From Nonomuraea spiralis (GTDB lineage Bacteria; Actinomycetota; Actinomycetes; Streptosporangiales; Streptosporangiaceae), in assembly GCF_014648435.1 (NCBI RefSeq), contig NZ_BMRC01000002.1, positions 654,801 to 718,800 of the forward strand: a stretch of DNA of 64,000 bases, read 5' to 3'. Shown in pieces: positions 15,240 to 24,107 of the stretch. Under the pieces are notes generated by a model. That model ran no database searches. It was not told the origin of the DNA and was given only the letters and a program-made list of their open reading frames with translations. Position 1 is the first letter of the stretch; the number at the start of each line of letters is the position of its first letter. The translations under genes were made by a program, and so were the position numbers.

Positions 15240-15980
15240 GTGTCGTTCGCCGTACGGGAGGGGGATCTGGCGGTGCTCGGGCCGGGCGCGGCGCAGCGTT
15301 ACCGGGTGGCGCCGGGGGCGGGGCGGTGGCGGTTCTGGTGGGTGCACTTCCAGCCGCGTCCCGCCTGGACGGCCTGGCTGGCCCCGTACGCGCCGGCCGC
15401 CGGCTGCCACCTGGTCGAGGACGTACCGGCCGGGGTACGCGAGCGCGTCGGCCGGGCCTTCGAACGCGCGCTCCAGGACGCCCGCCGGCTCCCCGGCCAC
15501 CCCACCCCCGGCCCCCCGACGCCCGGCAACGCGCCCGTGCCGGCGGTGGTGATGTCGAGCCCGGCCCGTGAGCTGGTGCTGGGCGCGGTGGAGGAGGTGC
15601 TGGTGCTGGCCACGGCCTCCACCGGGGCGGCCCGGTCCGGAGGGGAGGCCGGGGGCGGCGACGAGCGGGTGCGTCACGCGCTCGACCTCATCGCCGCCGA
15701 GCCGGGCGCGCCGCACTCGGTCGCCTCGCTGGCCCGCGCCGTGGCCCTGTCGCCCTCCAGGTTCGCCCACCTGTTCGCGGCCGGCACCGGCCAGACCCCG
15801 ATGGCCGCCGTACGCCGGGCACGGGTGCGGCACGCCGCGAGCCTGCTGGAGGTGACCGACCTGGACGTCGGCCAGGTGGCCGCCGCCTCGGGCTTCGTCA
15901 GCCCGTTCCACTTCAGCCGCGCCTTCAGGCGCGAGTACGGCCTCCCACCCCGCGACCACCGCGCCCGCCTGCGCCCCTGA
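15240..15980 (+). CDS. AraC-family regulator, apparent N-terminal frameshift
   Basis: This frame encodes an N-terminal cupin-like sensor domain (VREGDLAVLGPGAAQRYRV, WRFWWVHFQPRP) and a C-terminal AraC double helix-turn-helix (SLARAVALSPSRFAHLF and VAAASGFVSPFHFSRAFRRE). GTG 15240 starts inside the family's N-terminal domain: the preceding in-frame codons read HGSPSRLLLWTQAGEGRVEQ, typical of the family, but have no start codon. Dropping one C from the CCCC at 15171-15174 joins them to an upstream frame with GTG 15152. The gene is thus either frameshifted or miscalled by one base. Probable regulator of the divergent PhyH gene. Confidence 0.75.
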   Translation: MSFAVREGDLAVLGPGAAQRYRVAPGAGRWRFWWVHFQPRPAWTAWLAPYAPAAGCHLVEDVPAGVRERVGRAFERALQDARRLPGHPTPGPPTPGNAPVPAVVMSSPARELVLGAVEEVLVLATASTGAARSGGEAGGGDERVRHALDLIAAEPGAPHSVASLARAVALSPSRFAHLFAAGTGQTPMAAVRRARVRHAASLLEVTDLDVGQVAAASGFVSPFHFSRAFRREYGLPPRDHRARLRP

Positions 15981-15986
15981 CCGGCC

Positions 15987-16490
15987 TCACACCTCGACCG
16001 GGCCGCCGCTGCGCCAGTAGACGTTGCCCTCCCTGGACAACATCCCCTCGTCCACCAGGTAGCGCCGCAGCGCCGCGAAGTCGTCGTGGAAGGCCCGCAG
16101 CGCCACGTTGACGTCGCTCTCCGGGTAACGCACGCCCGGCTCGAACACCCGCGAGATGTAGCGCAGCACGACCAGCCGCTTGTCGCGGCGCATGACCGTG
16201 GTCGTCAACCGGCCGTCGACCAGGAACGTGCGCAGCACCCGCTCCTCGGCGCTCAGCTCCTCCGGGGGCTCGGCCCGCTGCCGCAGCAGCTCGCGGAAAC
16301 GTTCCGGACGCGCCCGCCACTCGCCGTCGTCACCGGGCTCGGCCAGGCCGCCGCTGGCCAGACGGTCGAGGGCCTTGGGGGACAGGCCGCCGGTGTCGCC
16401 GAGCACCAGGGACGCGAACACGCGCAGCGTGTCCTCCTGGTAGAGCAGCCCGAGCACGCGTCTGAGGTCTTCTTCGCTCACCCGTACCAT
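15987..16490 (-). CDS. DUF2087 domain protein
   Basis: A 167-residue protein whose C-terminal ~75 residues match DUF2087 (LRTFLVDGRLTTTV, KRLVVLRYISRVFEPG, YPESDVNVALRAFHDDFAAL, RRYLVDEGMLSREGN). The N-terminal part looks like a small winged-helix (LGLLYQEDTLRVFASLVLGD). The family is thought to bind nucleic acid or act as a regulator, without firm data. ATG 16490 was chosen; it is 8 bp from the divergent secreted-protein gene. Confidence 0.8.
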   Translation of the reverse strand: MVRVSEEDLRRVLGLLYQEDTLRVFASLVLGDTGGLSPKALDRLASGGLAEPGDDGEWRARPERFRELLRQRAEPPEELSAEERVLRTFLVDGRLTTTVMRRDKRLVVLRYISRVFEPGVRYPESDVNVALRAFHDDFAALRRYLVDEGMLSREGNVYWRSGGPVEV

Positions 16491-16498
16491 TTTGTCCC

Positions 16499-17062
16499 AT
16501 GATCGCAGCACTGTTCGTCGCCGCCAGTCTCGCTGTGCCGGGCAACTTCCTGCTCTACGAGAAGGCCGCCGCCAAGAAGGACCCCAACCCGGAGCACAGC
16601 TGGAACGTCTCGGGCAAGAAGACCGCCCAGCTCGTCGTGGACCCGTGCCAGAAGGCCAGGCTGGGCCTGGCCGGACGGACGGCGGCCAGGACGATCGTCT
16701 ACACGGCCGTGCCCGACTACTCGAAGTCCGAGCAGGTGATCCTCTACTCCTCGCCGGAGGCCGCGGCCAAGGCGGTCGGCGAGCTGCGGACCGCCGTACG
16801 GACCTGCGGCACCGCGGGCTACCGCTACAGCCAGGCCAAGGTCGCGCTCGGCGACGAGGCCGTGCTGGTCACCGGCCAGGCCTACGACCACGGCAAGCCG
16901 GCGGTCGGCGGCGAGCGGGCGGTCGTGGCCCGCCGGGCGAACGCCCTGATCCTCTACACGGTCGCCGGCGAGTGGGGCAAACCCGCCAAGGCCGACTTCA
17001 GCCGGCAGCGCAAGGACGCGGGCACGATGCTCGCCAAGATCTGCGAACTGGCGGAGTGCTGA
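16499..17062 (+). CDS. Secreted protein, PknH-sensor-like, unassigned
   Basis: A 187-residue exported protein with a short N-terminal hydrophobic segment (AALFVAASLAVPGNFLLY). Four Cys (DPCQK, RTCGT, KICELAEC) could form two disulfides as in PknH-type extracellular sensor domains, and the GDEAVLVTGQAYD segment fits that fold weakly. No family is claimed with confidence. It starts 8 bp from the divergent DUF2087 gene and ends before a strong bidirectional terminator. Confidence 0.65.
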   Translation: MIAALFVAASLAVPGNFLLYEKAAAKKDPNPEHSWNVSGKKTAQLVVDPCQKARLGLAGRTAARTIVYTAVPDYSKSEQVILYSSPEAAAKAVGELRTAVRTCGTAGYRYSQAKVALGDEAVLVTGQAYDHGKPAVGGERAVVARRANALILYTVAGEWGKPAKADFSRQRKDAGTMLAKICELAEC

Positions 17063-17125
17063 ATGTCTCGATCTTGAGACATCGTCATGACCCAGCGCCT
17101 AACTTCCCGACCCGAGAATGATTCG

Positions 17126-17176
17126 ACAAGCCTGTGCCGGAACGCCCTTGCCAGTCCGTTCCGGCACACGGCTTGT
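17126..17176. terminator. Strong bidirectional terminator
   Basis: ACAAGCCTGTGCCGGAACG (17126-17144) pairs with CGTTCCGGCACACGGCTTGT (17157-17176) with a single bulged base and a 12-nt loop. It separates the secreted-protein gene from the convergent helicase gene. Confidence 0.8.
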
Positions 17177-17183
17177 TCTCATG

Positions 17184-19682
17184 TCAGAGCCGGTTGAGCC
17201 CGAGCACGTGCAGCACGGCCCGGCCCTCCTCGTCGGAGGCGGTCAGGTCGACCTGGGCGTCGATGCCCCAGTCGGCGTCGCCGGCCGGATCCTTGATCGT
17301 CTGGCGTACCCGCCACAGGCCGCTCTCCTCCTCGATCCGCAGCAGCGCGGGCCCGCGCGCGTCGGCGTCGGTGAAGATCTCCTCGTGGTCGGCGTAGTAG
17401 GCGTCGAGCGCCGCGCCCCAGTCGACGTCGGGGGCCAGCTCCTCCAGCTCGTCCTCCTTCTCGACGGCGCACAGCTCGACCAGCCGGAACATGGCGTTGC
17501 GCACCAGCACCCGGAAGGCCCGCGGGTTGGCCGTGACCGGCCGCACCTTGGTCTCCAGCTGCGCCTGGCGCTCCAGCGCCTCCTCGGGGTTGGTGAGCTT
17601 CTCCCACTCGTCGATCAGCGAGGAGTCGACCTGCCGGACCAGCTCGCCCAGCCACTCGATGAGGTCGACCAGGTCCTCGGTCTTCAGGTGCTCGGGCACG
17701 GTACGCGACAACGTGCGGTAGGCGTCGGCCAGGTAGCGCAGCACCGTGCCCTCGGAGCGGGCCAGCTCGTAGAACTGGATGTACTCGCCGAACGTCATGG
17801 CCCGCTCGAACATGTCGCGCACCACCGACTTCGGGCTGACGGTGTAGTCGCCGACCCACGGGTGGCCGCGCCGGTAGGTCTCGTACGCGCCGAGCAGCAG
17901 GGCGTCGAGCGGCATCGGGTACATGACCTCGGCGAGCGCCTCCATACGCTCTTCGTACTCGAGGCCGTCGGCCTTCATCTGGGCGACCGCCTCGCCGCGC
18001 GCCTTCTTCAGCTGGGCCGACAGGATCTGGCGGGGGTCGTCGAGGATGGACTCGACGATGGAGACCATGTCGAGCGCGTAGGAGGGCGACTCGCGGTCGA
18101 GCAGGTCGAAGGCGGCCAGCGCGAACGTCGACAGCGCCTGGTTGAGCGCGAAGTCCTCCTGCAGCTCGATCGTCAGCCGGGCCCGGCGGCCCTGCTCGTC
18201 GGGCTCGGCGAACTGCTCGACGATGCCGCCGGCCAGCAGCGAGCGGTAGATCGCGATGGCCTGGCTGATGTGCCGCCGCTGCCACTTGCGGTCTTCGTGG
18301 TTGTCGGTCAGCAGGTGTTTCATCGCCTGGAAGCAGTCGCCCGGCCGGTTGATCACGGCCAGCAACATCGCGTTGCTCACCTTGAAACGCGAGTTGAGCG
18401 GCTCGGGCTCGGCCTGCTGGAGCTTCTCGAACGTCTCCTCGCTCCACCCGACGAACCCCTCCGGCGGCTTCTTGCGCGCGTAGCCGCGCCGCCGCTTGGG
18501 ATCGTCGCCGATCTTGGCCAGGGCCTTGGCGTTCTCGATGTCGTGCTCGGGGGCCTGGCAGGCGACGTAGCCGATGGTGTCGAAGCCCGCGCGGCCGGCC
18601 CGGCCGGCGATCTGGTGGAACTCGCGGGCGCGCAGCCGGCGCACCTTGTTGCCGTCGTACTTGGACAGGGCGGTGAACAGGACCGTGCGGATCGGCACGT
18701 TGACGCCGACGCCGAGCGTGTCGGTGCCGCAGATGACCTTCAGCAGCCCGGCCTGGGCCAGCCGCTCCACCAGCCGCCGGTATTTGGGCAGCATGCCCGC
18801 GTGGTGGACGCCGATGCCGTGCTTGACCAGCCGCGACAGCGCCCGGCCGAACCGGGTGGTGAACCGGAAGCCGCCGATCATCGCGGCGATGGCCTCCTTC
18901 TCGGCCTTGGTCGCCATGTTGATCGACATCAGCGCCTGGGCCCGCTCCATGGCCGCGGCCTGCGTGAAGTGCACGACGTAGACGGGGGCCTGCCCGGTGG
19001 TGAGCATCTCCTCCAGCGACTCGTGCAGCGGCGTCATCCGGTACGAGTACACCAGCGGCACCGGCCGCTCGGCGTGCTTGACCACCGACGTCGGCCGGCC
19101 GGTGCGCCTGGTCAGGTCGCGCTCGAACATCGACACGTCGCCGAGCGTCGCCGACATCAGCACGAACTGCACGTCGGGCAGCTCCAGCAGCGGCACCTGC
19201 CAGGCCCACCCGCGGTCGGGCTCGGCGTAGAAGTGGAACTCGTCCATGACGACCTGGCCGATGTCGGCCGCCGCGCCGTCGCGCAGGGCCACGTTGGCCA
19301 GGATCTCGGCGGTGCAGCAGATGATCGGCGCGCCCGGGTTGACGCTGGCGTCGCCGGTCATCATGCCGACGTTCGCGGTGCCGAAGACGGCGCACAGGTC
19401 GAAGAACTTCTCCGACACCAGCGCCTTGATCGGCGCGGTGTAGAACGTGCGCACGTCACGGGTCAGCGCGGCGAAGTGCGCCCCGGCGGCCACCAGCGAC
19501 TTTCCCGAGCCGGTCGGCGTCGCGAGGATCAGGTTGCTGCCGGAGACGACCTCGATGAGGGCCTCCTCCTGGGCGGGATAGAGCGTGAGCCCCCGTTCGG
19601 CGTTCCAGGCGACGAACGCGTCGAAGATGGCGTCGGGGTCGGCGTCGATGTCCTCGGGCAGGCGGTCAACGAGAAGGCTCAC
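17184..19682 (-). CDS. DEAD/DEAH-box (Ski2-like) helicase with DUF3516
   Basis: An 832-residue superfamily 2 helicase. The order of motifs is Q-like YPAQEEALIE, Walker A ATPTGSGKS, DExH as MDEFHFY, SAT in LMSATLG, motif V-like GTDTLGVGVNVP and motif VI QIAGRAGRAGFD. The C-terminal ~400 residues match the actinobacterial DUF3516 region. Ski2-like helicases unwind structured RNA or RNA-DNA; this subfamily is conserved in actinobacteria but its cellular role is not settled. It is the largest gene here and has a single-gene layout with a terminator directly behind. Confidence 0.9.
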   Translation of the reverse strand: MSLLVDRLPEDIDADPDAIFDAFVAWNAERGLTLYPAQEEALIEVVSGSNLILATPTGSGKSLVAAGAHFAALTRDVRTFYTAPIKALVSEKFFDLCAVFGTANVGMMTGDASVNPGAPIICCTAEILANVALRDGAAADIGQVVMDEFHFYAEPDRGWAWQVPLLELPDVQFVLMSATLGDVSMFERDLTRRTGRPTSVVKHAERPVPLVYSYRMTPLHESLEEMLTTGQAPVYVVHFTQAAAMERAQALMSINMATKAEKEAIAAMIGGFRFTTRFGRALSRLVKHGIGVHHAGMLPKYRRLVERLAQAGLLKVICGTDTLGVGVNVPIRTVLFTALSKYDGNKVRRLRAREFHQIAGRAGRAGFDTIGYVACQAPEHDIENAKALAKIGDDPKRRRGYARKKPPEGFVGWSEETFEKLQQAEPEPLNSRFKVSNAMLLAVINRPGDCFQAMKHLLTDNHEDRKWQRRHISQAIAIYRSLLAGGIVEQFAEPDEQGRRARLTIELQEDFALNQALSTFALAAFDLLDRESPSYALDMVSIVESILDDPRQILSAQLKKARGEAVAQMKADGLEYEERMEALAEVMYPMPLDALLLGAYETYRRGHPWVGDYTVSPKSVVRDMFERAMTFGEYIQFYELARSEGTVLRYLADAYRTLSRTVPEHLKTEDLVDLIEWLGELVRQVDSSLIDEWEKLTNPEEALERQAQLETKVRPVTANPRAFRVLVRNAMFRLVELCAVEKEDELEELAPDVDWGAALDAYYADHEEIFTDADARGPALLRIEEESGLWRVRQTIKDPAGDADWGIDAQVDLTASDEEGRAVLHVLGLNRL

Positions 19683-19728
19683 GGTGTCTATCCTGCCGAA
19701 GTTTGCCGTGTGGTCGAACCCGGCACCC

Positions 19729-20226
19729 TCATCTCAGGTCAAGTTGCATCAGCAAGGTGTCGATCCAGCGGCCGTGTTTGAACCCCACGTTCCTCAGCCG
19801 TCCCGCCTCCTCGAAGCCGAAGGCGGCGTGCAGCCGCCGCGAGGCCGGGTCGCCGCCGTCGGCGATCACCGCGATCAGGGAGCGCGCCTCGGTCGCCGAC
19901 GTACGCCGGATCAGCTCGCCCAGCAGCAGGCGGCCGAGCCCGCGGCCGGTGTGCCCGGGAGCGAGGTAGATCGAGTCCTCCAGGCTGTGGCGGTAGGCGG
20001 GCTTGGGCCGGTACTGGCTGACGTAGGCGTACCCGGCGACCACGCCGTCCGCCTCGGCCACCAGGAACGGCAGCCCCGCCGCCGCGACGGCCACCGCCTT
20101 GGCCCGCCACTCGGCGTCCCCCGGCGGCGTCTCGTCGAACGTGGCCACGCCGCCGGTCACGTAATGGGCGTAGATGGCGGTCACGGCGGGCACGTCGTCC
20201 CCGGCGAGGGCGCGAATCATCGTCAT
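19729..20226 (-). CDS. GNAT N-acetyltransferase, phosphinothricin acetyltransferase-like
   Basis: A 165-residue GNAT enzyme. The layout matches the Pat/Bar subfamily: IRALAGDDVPAVTAIYAHYV at the N-terminus, TFDETPPG, the acetyl-CoA loop HTGRGLGRLLLGELI, and ASRRLHAAFGFEEAGRLRNVGFK. Relatives acetylate phosphinothricin or methionine sulfone/sulfoximine; the natural substrate is unknown. It lies between the helicase and an acyltransferase on the same strand with short gaps. Confidence 0.85.
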   Translation of the reverse strand: MTMIRALAGDDVPAVTAIYAHYVTGGVATFDETPPGDAEWRAKAVAVAAAGLPFLVAEADGVVAGYAYVSQYRPKPAYRHSLEDSIYLAPGHTGRGLGRLLLGELIRRTSATEARSLIAVIADGGDPASRRLHAAFGFEEAGRLRNVGFKHGRWIDTLLMQLDLR

Positions 20227-20263
20227 GGCCTCCGATTGTGGCCCGGGGCAGATGTCGCCGGTG

Positions 20264-21517
20264 TTACACGCGGGCCTTGGGCGCGGTCATCAGCAGGCCG
20301 CCGAGCAGCGCCAGCACCGCCAGGAACGGGCCGCCGCCCGGGGCGAACCCGCCCACGGTCAGCGTCAGCAGCCCGGCCCCGACCAGCCCGGCGGCCACCA
20401 GCATGGCCCGCGGACCGGCGTTCCCGTACGGCAGCGAGGGCGGCGTCTCGAACCGGGCGAACAGCCGTACCAGCCCCGACATGACCAGGCACAACATGCC
20501 GAACCAGACCGGCCACCCGGCGAACCAGAACAGGCTGCCCGGCTCGGGCGTCTCGACGCCGAGCAGGACCACGACCACGCCGGTCACGGCGAACAGTGCG
20601 GGCATGTGCCACAGGTAGACCGTCATGATGCGCGGCCCGGCCCAGTCCAGCACCCGGCGCAGCGGCAACCGGACCAGCCGGGGACGCAGCAGCGTGGCCA
20701 GGCCGATCTGGCCGATGCCGACGGCCAGGATGGCCAGCGTGGGCGGGGCCATGTTCGACATCTCGGCGCCGGGCAGTCCGATCATGCTGCCGGGGTAGGG
20801 GCCGAACCCCACCAGCAGCGCCGCCGCGCCGAACCCGCCGGCCGCCATCAGCGCGGGCAGCCGCACCCGTCCCTCGGCGTAGAAGAAGCCGATCTGGTGC
20901 ACCGCCAGCCACACGAAGACGATGTTCAGGTAACCGGCCGCCTCCACGCCGGTCGAGAAGCGCGCCAGGTCGGTCAGCGCCGCCCCGGCCGCCAGCACGA
21001 CCGGGACGAGCACGCCGTACCGGCGGTGCAGGCGCAGCGCGTACGGCGTGACCGTGACCGCGATCAGGTACACGGCCAGGAACCACAACAACTGCCCGGT
21101 CAGCTTCGCGCCCACCTCCAGCGGCTGGTCCGGCACCCCCAGCGTGAGCAGCACGTGGGGGAGCGGGATCCAGACCGCCGCAAGGGGGAGCAACGGCCAG
21201 GCGAGCCTCCGCAACCGCCCGGCCAGCCACTCCTGGTCGCTCTTCGCCGACCGCCCCCGGCTGATCGCGTTGGCCGCGCCGCCGGCGAAGAACACCAGCG
21301 GCATGACCTGGCTGAGCCACGTCACCACCCACACCCCCGGGGTGGACAACGCGTTGCCCGTGGTCAGCCGCCCGCCCTCGTAGGACAGGACGGGGATCGT
21401 CCAGTGCTGGAGCACGATGAGCGCCATGCCCAGCACCCGCAACAGGTCGATGAACGGGTCCCTTCCCGTCGTACGCGGCGCCGCAACCGGCGCGGGACGG
21501 TCGAGCAGGACGGTCAT
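20264..21517 (-). CDS. Acyltransferase family 3 membrane protein
   Basis: A 417-residue integral membrane protein with about ten hydrophobic segments. The N-terminus DPFIDLLRVLGMALIVLQHW is the hallmark of acyltransferase-3 (OafA/YrhL) proteins, including the essential His near the end of TM1; TVYLWHMPALF is the second conserved region. Members O-acylate surface sugars or antibiotics. ATG 21517 is preceded by GAGG; a TTG 12 codons upstream is also in frame. Confidence 0.82.
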   Translation of the reverse strand: MTVLLDRPAPVAAPRTTGRDPFIDLLRVLGMALIVLQHWTIPVLSYEGGRLTTGNALSTPGVWVVTWLSQVMPLVFFAGGAANAISRGRSAKSDQEWLAGRLRRLAWPLLPLAAVWIPLPHVLLTLGVPDQPLEVGAKLTGQLLWFLAVYLIAVTVTPYALRLHRRYGVLVPVVLAAGAALTDLARFSTGVEAAGYLNIVFVWLAVHQIGFFYAEGRVRLPALMAAGGFGAAALLVGFGPYPGSMIGLPGAEMSNMAPPTLAILAVGIGQIGLATLLRPRLVRLPLRRVLDWAGPRIMTVYLWHMPALFAVTGVVVVLLGVETPEPGSLFWFAGWPVWFGMLCLVMSGLVRLFARFETPPSLPYGNAGPRAMLVAAGLVGAGLLTLTVGGFAPGGGPFLAVLALLGGLLMTAPKARV

Positions 21518-21700
21518 GGGGAGCCTCGTTTCGGCGGGGAGCGGATGACTCAAGGCTTCCGTCCCGGCCGCCCGCGCACATTGCCGCGGACCACCCTGTT
21601 GAGGTCGAGATCACACCACCCCCGGGGGTAGGGCTGGCCCTACCTCCACATGCCTGCGTACCTGCTCGTCCCGCTCTGCCGGGGGACTTAGCCTGGCTGC

Positions 21701-22948
21701 ATGCGCTCCCTCATGAGGCGTGTCCTCCTCGACACCCGCTACACGCTGGTCGGATTCCCGACGGCCGTCATCGGCTTCGTGCTCATGATCGCCGGTTTCG
21801 CCGCCGGGGTCGGCACCGCGGTGGTGTGGATCGGCGTGCCGCTGCTGGCCGGCACGCTCCTCGTCGCGCGGGGCTTCGCCGACGCCGAGCGCGGCTGGTT
21901 GTCGGACGTGCTCAAGAGGCCGCCCGTACGGCCGCGGTACCGTCCGGCGCCCGAGGGCGCGGGCCGCTTCCGCCGGATCGTGAACCCGCTGACCAACGGT
22001 CAGTCGTGGCTCGACCTGCTGCACGGCATCCTGAACTTCCCGTTCGCGATCCTGGCGTTCGTGCTGACCGTGGTGTTCTGGGCGATCCCGATCGCCGGGC
22101 TGACGTACCCGCTCTACGGCATCATCACCTCGCGCATCCCCGGCAACGTCGAGCTGCCCGAGCTGCTCGGGATCGGCACCGGCTACACGGTCAACGCGAT
22201 CTTCTACGTCTCGCTCGGCCTGCTCTTCGCGCTGCTGATGCCGTTCATGGTGCGCGGGGCCGCGCTGGTCAGGGCCGGGCTGGGCCGGGCGCTGCTGACC
22301 GGCGTCGCCGAGCTCCAGGAGCGCATCGACGACCTGGCCGAGGGCCGCGCGGCGGCCGTCTCGGCCGAGGCCAACGCGCTGCGCAAGCTGGAGCGCGACA
22401 TCCACGACGGCCCGCAGCAGCGCCTGGTCTCGCTGGCCATGGAGCTGTCCAGGGCGCAGCGGCAGCTCGCCAAGGACCCGCAGGCCGCCTCGGACACGAT
22501 CAGCTCGGCGATCAGCGCCACCCGTGAGACGCTCGACGAGCTGCGCGCGCTCTCGCGCGGCATCGCGCCGCCCATCCTGTCCGACCGCGGCCTCGCGCCC
22601 GCCCTGGCCGCCCTGGCGGGCCGCTGCACGGTGCCGGTCGACCTCGACGTGCAGACCGTGGGCCGCTTCCAGGCCGCCGTCGAGAACGCGATCTACTTCG
22701 TCTGCGCCGAGACCCTCACGAACGTGGCCAAACACAGCCGCGCCACGATCTGCACCGTTCAGCTCGTCCGCATCGGTGACATCCTCATGCTCACGATCGG
22801 GGATGATGGGGTGGGCGGCGCACACGTCGCCAAGGGACACGGCCTGGCCGGTCTGGCCGACCGGCTCCGCGCCGTTGACGGGGAGCTCACCGTACGGTCG
22901 CCGGACGGCGGGCCGACAGTGATCGTGGCGGAGGTGCCGTGCGCGTAG
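21701..22948 (+). CDS. Sensor histidine kinase (HisKA_3)
   Basis: A 415-residue membrane kinase. The N-terminal half has two TM pairs and resembles the actinobacterial putative sensor domain PF13796. The dimerisation/phosphoacceptor segment is LERDIHDGPQQRLVSLAMEL (His phosphoacceptor), followed by an HATPase with N-box TLTNVAKHSRATI and G-boxes DDGVGG and GHGLAGLADRL. It overlaps the response regulator gene by 10 bp, forming a NarL-type two-component pair. The signal is unknown. Confidence 0.92.
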   Translation: MRSLMRRVLLDTRYTLVGFPTAVIGFVLMIAGFAAGVGTAVVWIGVPLLAGTLLVARGFADAERGWLSDVLKRPPVRPRYRPAPEGAGRFRRIVNPLTNGQSWLDLLHGILNFPFAILAFVLTVVFWAIPIAGLTYPLYGIITSRIPGNVELPELLGIGTGYTVNAIFYVSLGLLFALLMPFMVRGAALVRAGLGRALLTGVAELQERIDDLAEGRAAAVSAEANALRKLERDIHDGPQQRLVSLAMELSRAQRQLAKDPQAASDTISSAISATRETLDELRALSRGIAPPILSDRGLAPALAALAGRCTVPVDLDVQTVGRFQAAVENAIYFVCAETLTNVAKHSRATICTVQLVRIGDILMLTIGDDGVGGAHVAKGHGLAGLADRLRAVDGELTVRSPDGGPTVIVAEVPCA

Positions 22949-23586
22949 TCGTGGCCGATGACGCGGTTCTGATCAGGGAGGGCCTGGTCAGGCTGCTCGA
23001 GGAGTTCGGCTGCGAGGTGGTCGCCACCGTGGGGGACGGCGACGCCCTCGTCGAGGCGGTCGTCGAGCACAGACCGGACGTGTCGGTGGTCGACGTGCGC
23101 ATGCCGCCGTCGTTCACCGACGAGGGGCTCAGGGCGGCGGTCGAGGCCCGGAACAGGGTGCCCGGCGCCCCGGTGCTCATCCTGTCGCAGTACGTCGAGG
23201 TCTCCTACGCCGACGACCTGCTGGCCGACGCCCGCGGCGCGGTGGGTTACCTGCTGAAGGACCGGGTCGTCGACGTCGACGAGTTCCTGGAGGGCCTGCG
23301 GCGGGTGGCGGCGGGAGGCACCGTCTTCGATCCGCAGGTGGTGTCCCAGTTGATGGTGCGCAGACGCAAGGACGACCCGCTGGCGCAGCTCACGCCGCGC
23401 GAGCGCGAGGTGCTCGGGCTCATGGCCGAGGGCAGGTCGAACCCGGCCATCGGACGGCAGCTCGTGATCAGTGACGGCGCCGTGGAGAAGCACATCAGGA
23501 GCATCTTCAACAAGCTCGGCCTCTACGCCGACGACAGCGACCAGCACCGCCGCGTGCTCGCCGTGCTGACGTACCTGAGGTCCTGA
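22939..23586 (+). CDS. NarL/LuxR-family response regulator
   Basis: A 215-residue response regulator: receiver with VVVADDAVLIREG (acidic pair), phosphoacceptor Asp in SVVDVRMPP and the conserved Lys in YLLKDRV; then a LuxR helix-turn-helix LTPREREVLGLMAEGRSNPA with EKHIRSIFNKLGL. GTG 22939 lies inside the kinase gene, so the two are translationally coupled. It is the partner of the upstream histidine kinase. A terminator cluster follows. Confidence 0.93.
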   Translation: MRVVVADDAVLIREGLVRLLEEFGCEVVATVGDGDALVEAVVEHRPDVSVVDVRMPPSFTDEGLRAAVEARNRVPGAPVLILSQYVEVSYADDLLADARGAVGYLLKDRVVDVDEFLEGLRRVAAGGTVFDPQVVSQLMVRRRKDDPLAQLTPREREVLGLMAEGRSNPAIGRQLVISDGAVEKHIRSIFNKLGLYADDSDQHRRVLAVLTYLRS

Positions 23587-23654
23587 CCCCTCGGCCGGGC
23601 CCGCCGGAGCGGCGCTCGCCGCTCTCCGGTCCCTCCTGGCCCACGAGGGGTCGC

Positions 23655-23691
23655 CGGCCGGTCCGCGCGGCGTCGCGCGCGGAGCCGGCCG
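23655..23691. terminator. Terminator between the response regulator and mIHF genes
   Basis: CGGCCGGTCCGCGCG (23655-23669) pairs with CGCGCGGAGCCGGCCG (23676-23691) with one bulge. A second stem, AGCGGCG...CGCCGCT, lies at 23608-23623. Both sit between convergent genes. Confidence 0.7.
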
Positions 23692-23700
23692 CCCGGGTGT

Positions 23701-24006
23701 CTAGCCGAGCGCGTCGACCAGCTTCTTGCGCTGCTGGGCGCCCAGGCCGCCGAGACGGCGCTTCTCGTCGACGCCGGCCTCCTCCATCAGCGCGGTGGCC
23801 TTGGCCGGGCCGACGCCCTTGACGGCGCGCAGGGCCTGGGACACCTTGATCTTCTTGGCGATGTCGTCGTCACGCTCAAGGAGCTGGGCGAAGGTCAGCT
23901 CGCCCGCCTTGACCTTGGCGAGCAGGGCCGTACGGGCCGCGCGGGCCTCGGCCGCCTTCGCCAGAGCCGCCTGACGCTGCTCGGGGGTGAGAGTGGGAAG
24001 TGCCAT
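23701..24006 (-). CDS. mihF: Actinobacterial integration host factor (mIHF)
   Basis: A 101-residue basic nucleoid protein. It starts MALPTLTPEQRQAALAKAAE and carries the helix-two-turn-helix AVKGVGPAKATALMEEAG used to bind the DNA minor groove, as in Mycobacterium/Streptomyces mIHF/sIHF. It bends and compacts DNA and affects many promoters. The start follows an AGGAGAAGA-type ribosome site on the minus strand. The length matches the family exactly. Confidence 0.95.
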   Translation of the reverse strand: MALPTLTPEQRQAALAKAAEARAARTALLAKVKAGELTFAQLLERDDDIAKKIKVSQALRAVKGVGPAKATALMEEAGVDEKRRLGGLGAQQRKKLVDALG

Positions 24007-24107
24007 CTCGTCTTCTCCTCGGGGAGTTGGGTTCGGGAAAGTGTTTCCCGTGGTGCAGTGGCTAATCATGGCGGATACCAGCGGTTCGTGTTGCGGAAAG
24101 CGCCCGC

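Noticed and set aside
14347..16490. PhyH-AraC neighbourhood as part of a biosynthetic gene cluster.
   Set aside because: No synthase, adenylation, terpene or RiPP gene lies near; flanks are dusB and a DUF2087 gene.
17118..19781. An 887-codon open frame on the plus strand opposite the helicase.
   Set aside because: It is an antisense shadow of a GC-rich gene; it is Arg/Gly/His-rich, without motifs, while the minus-strand frame has every helicase motif in order.
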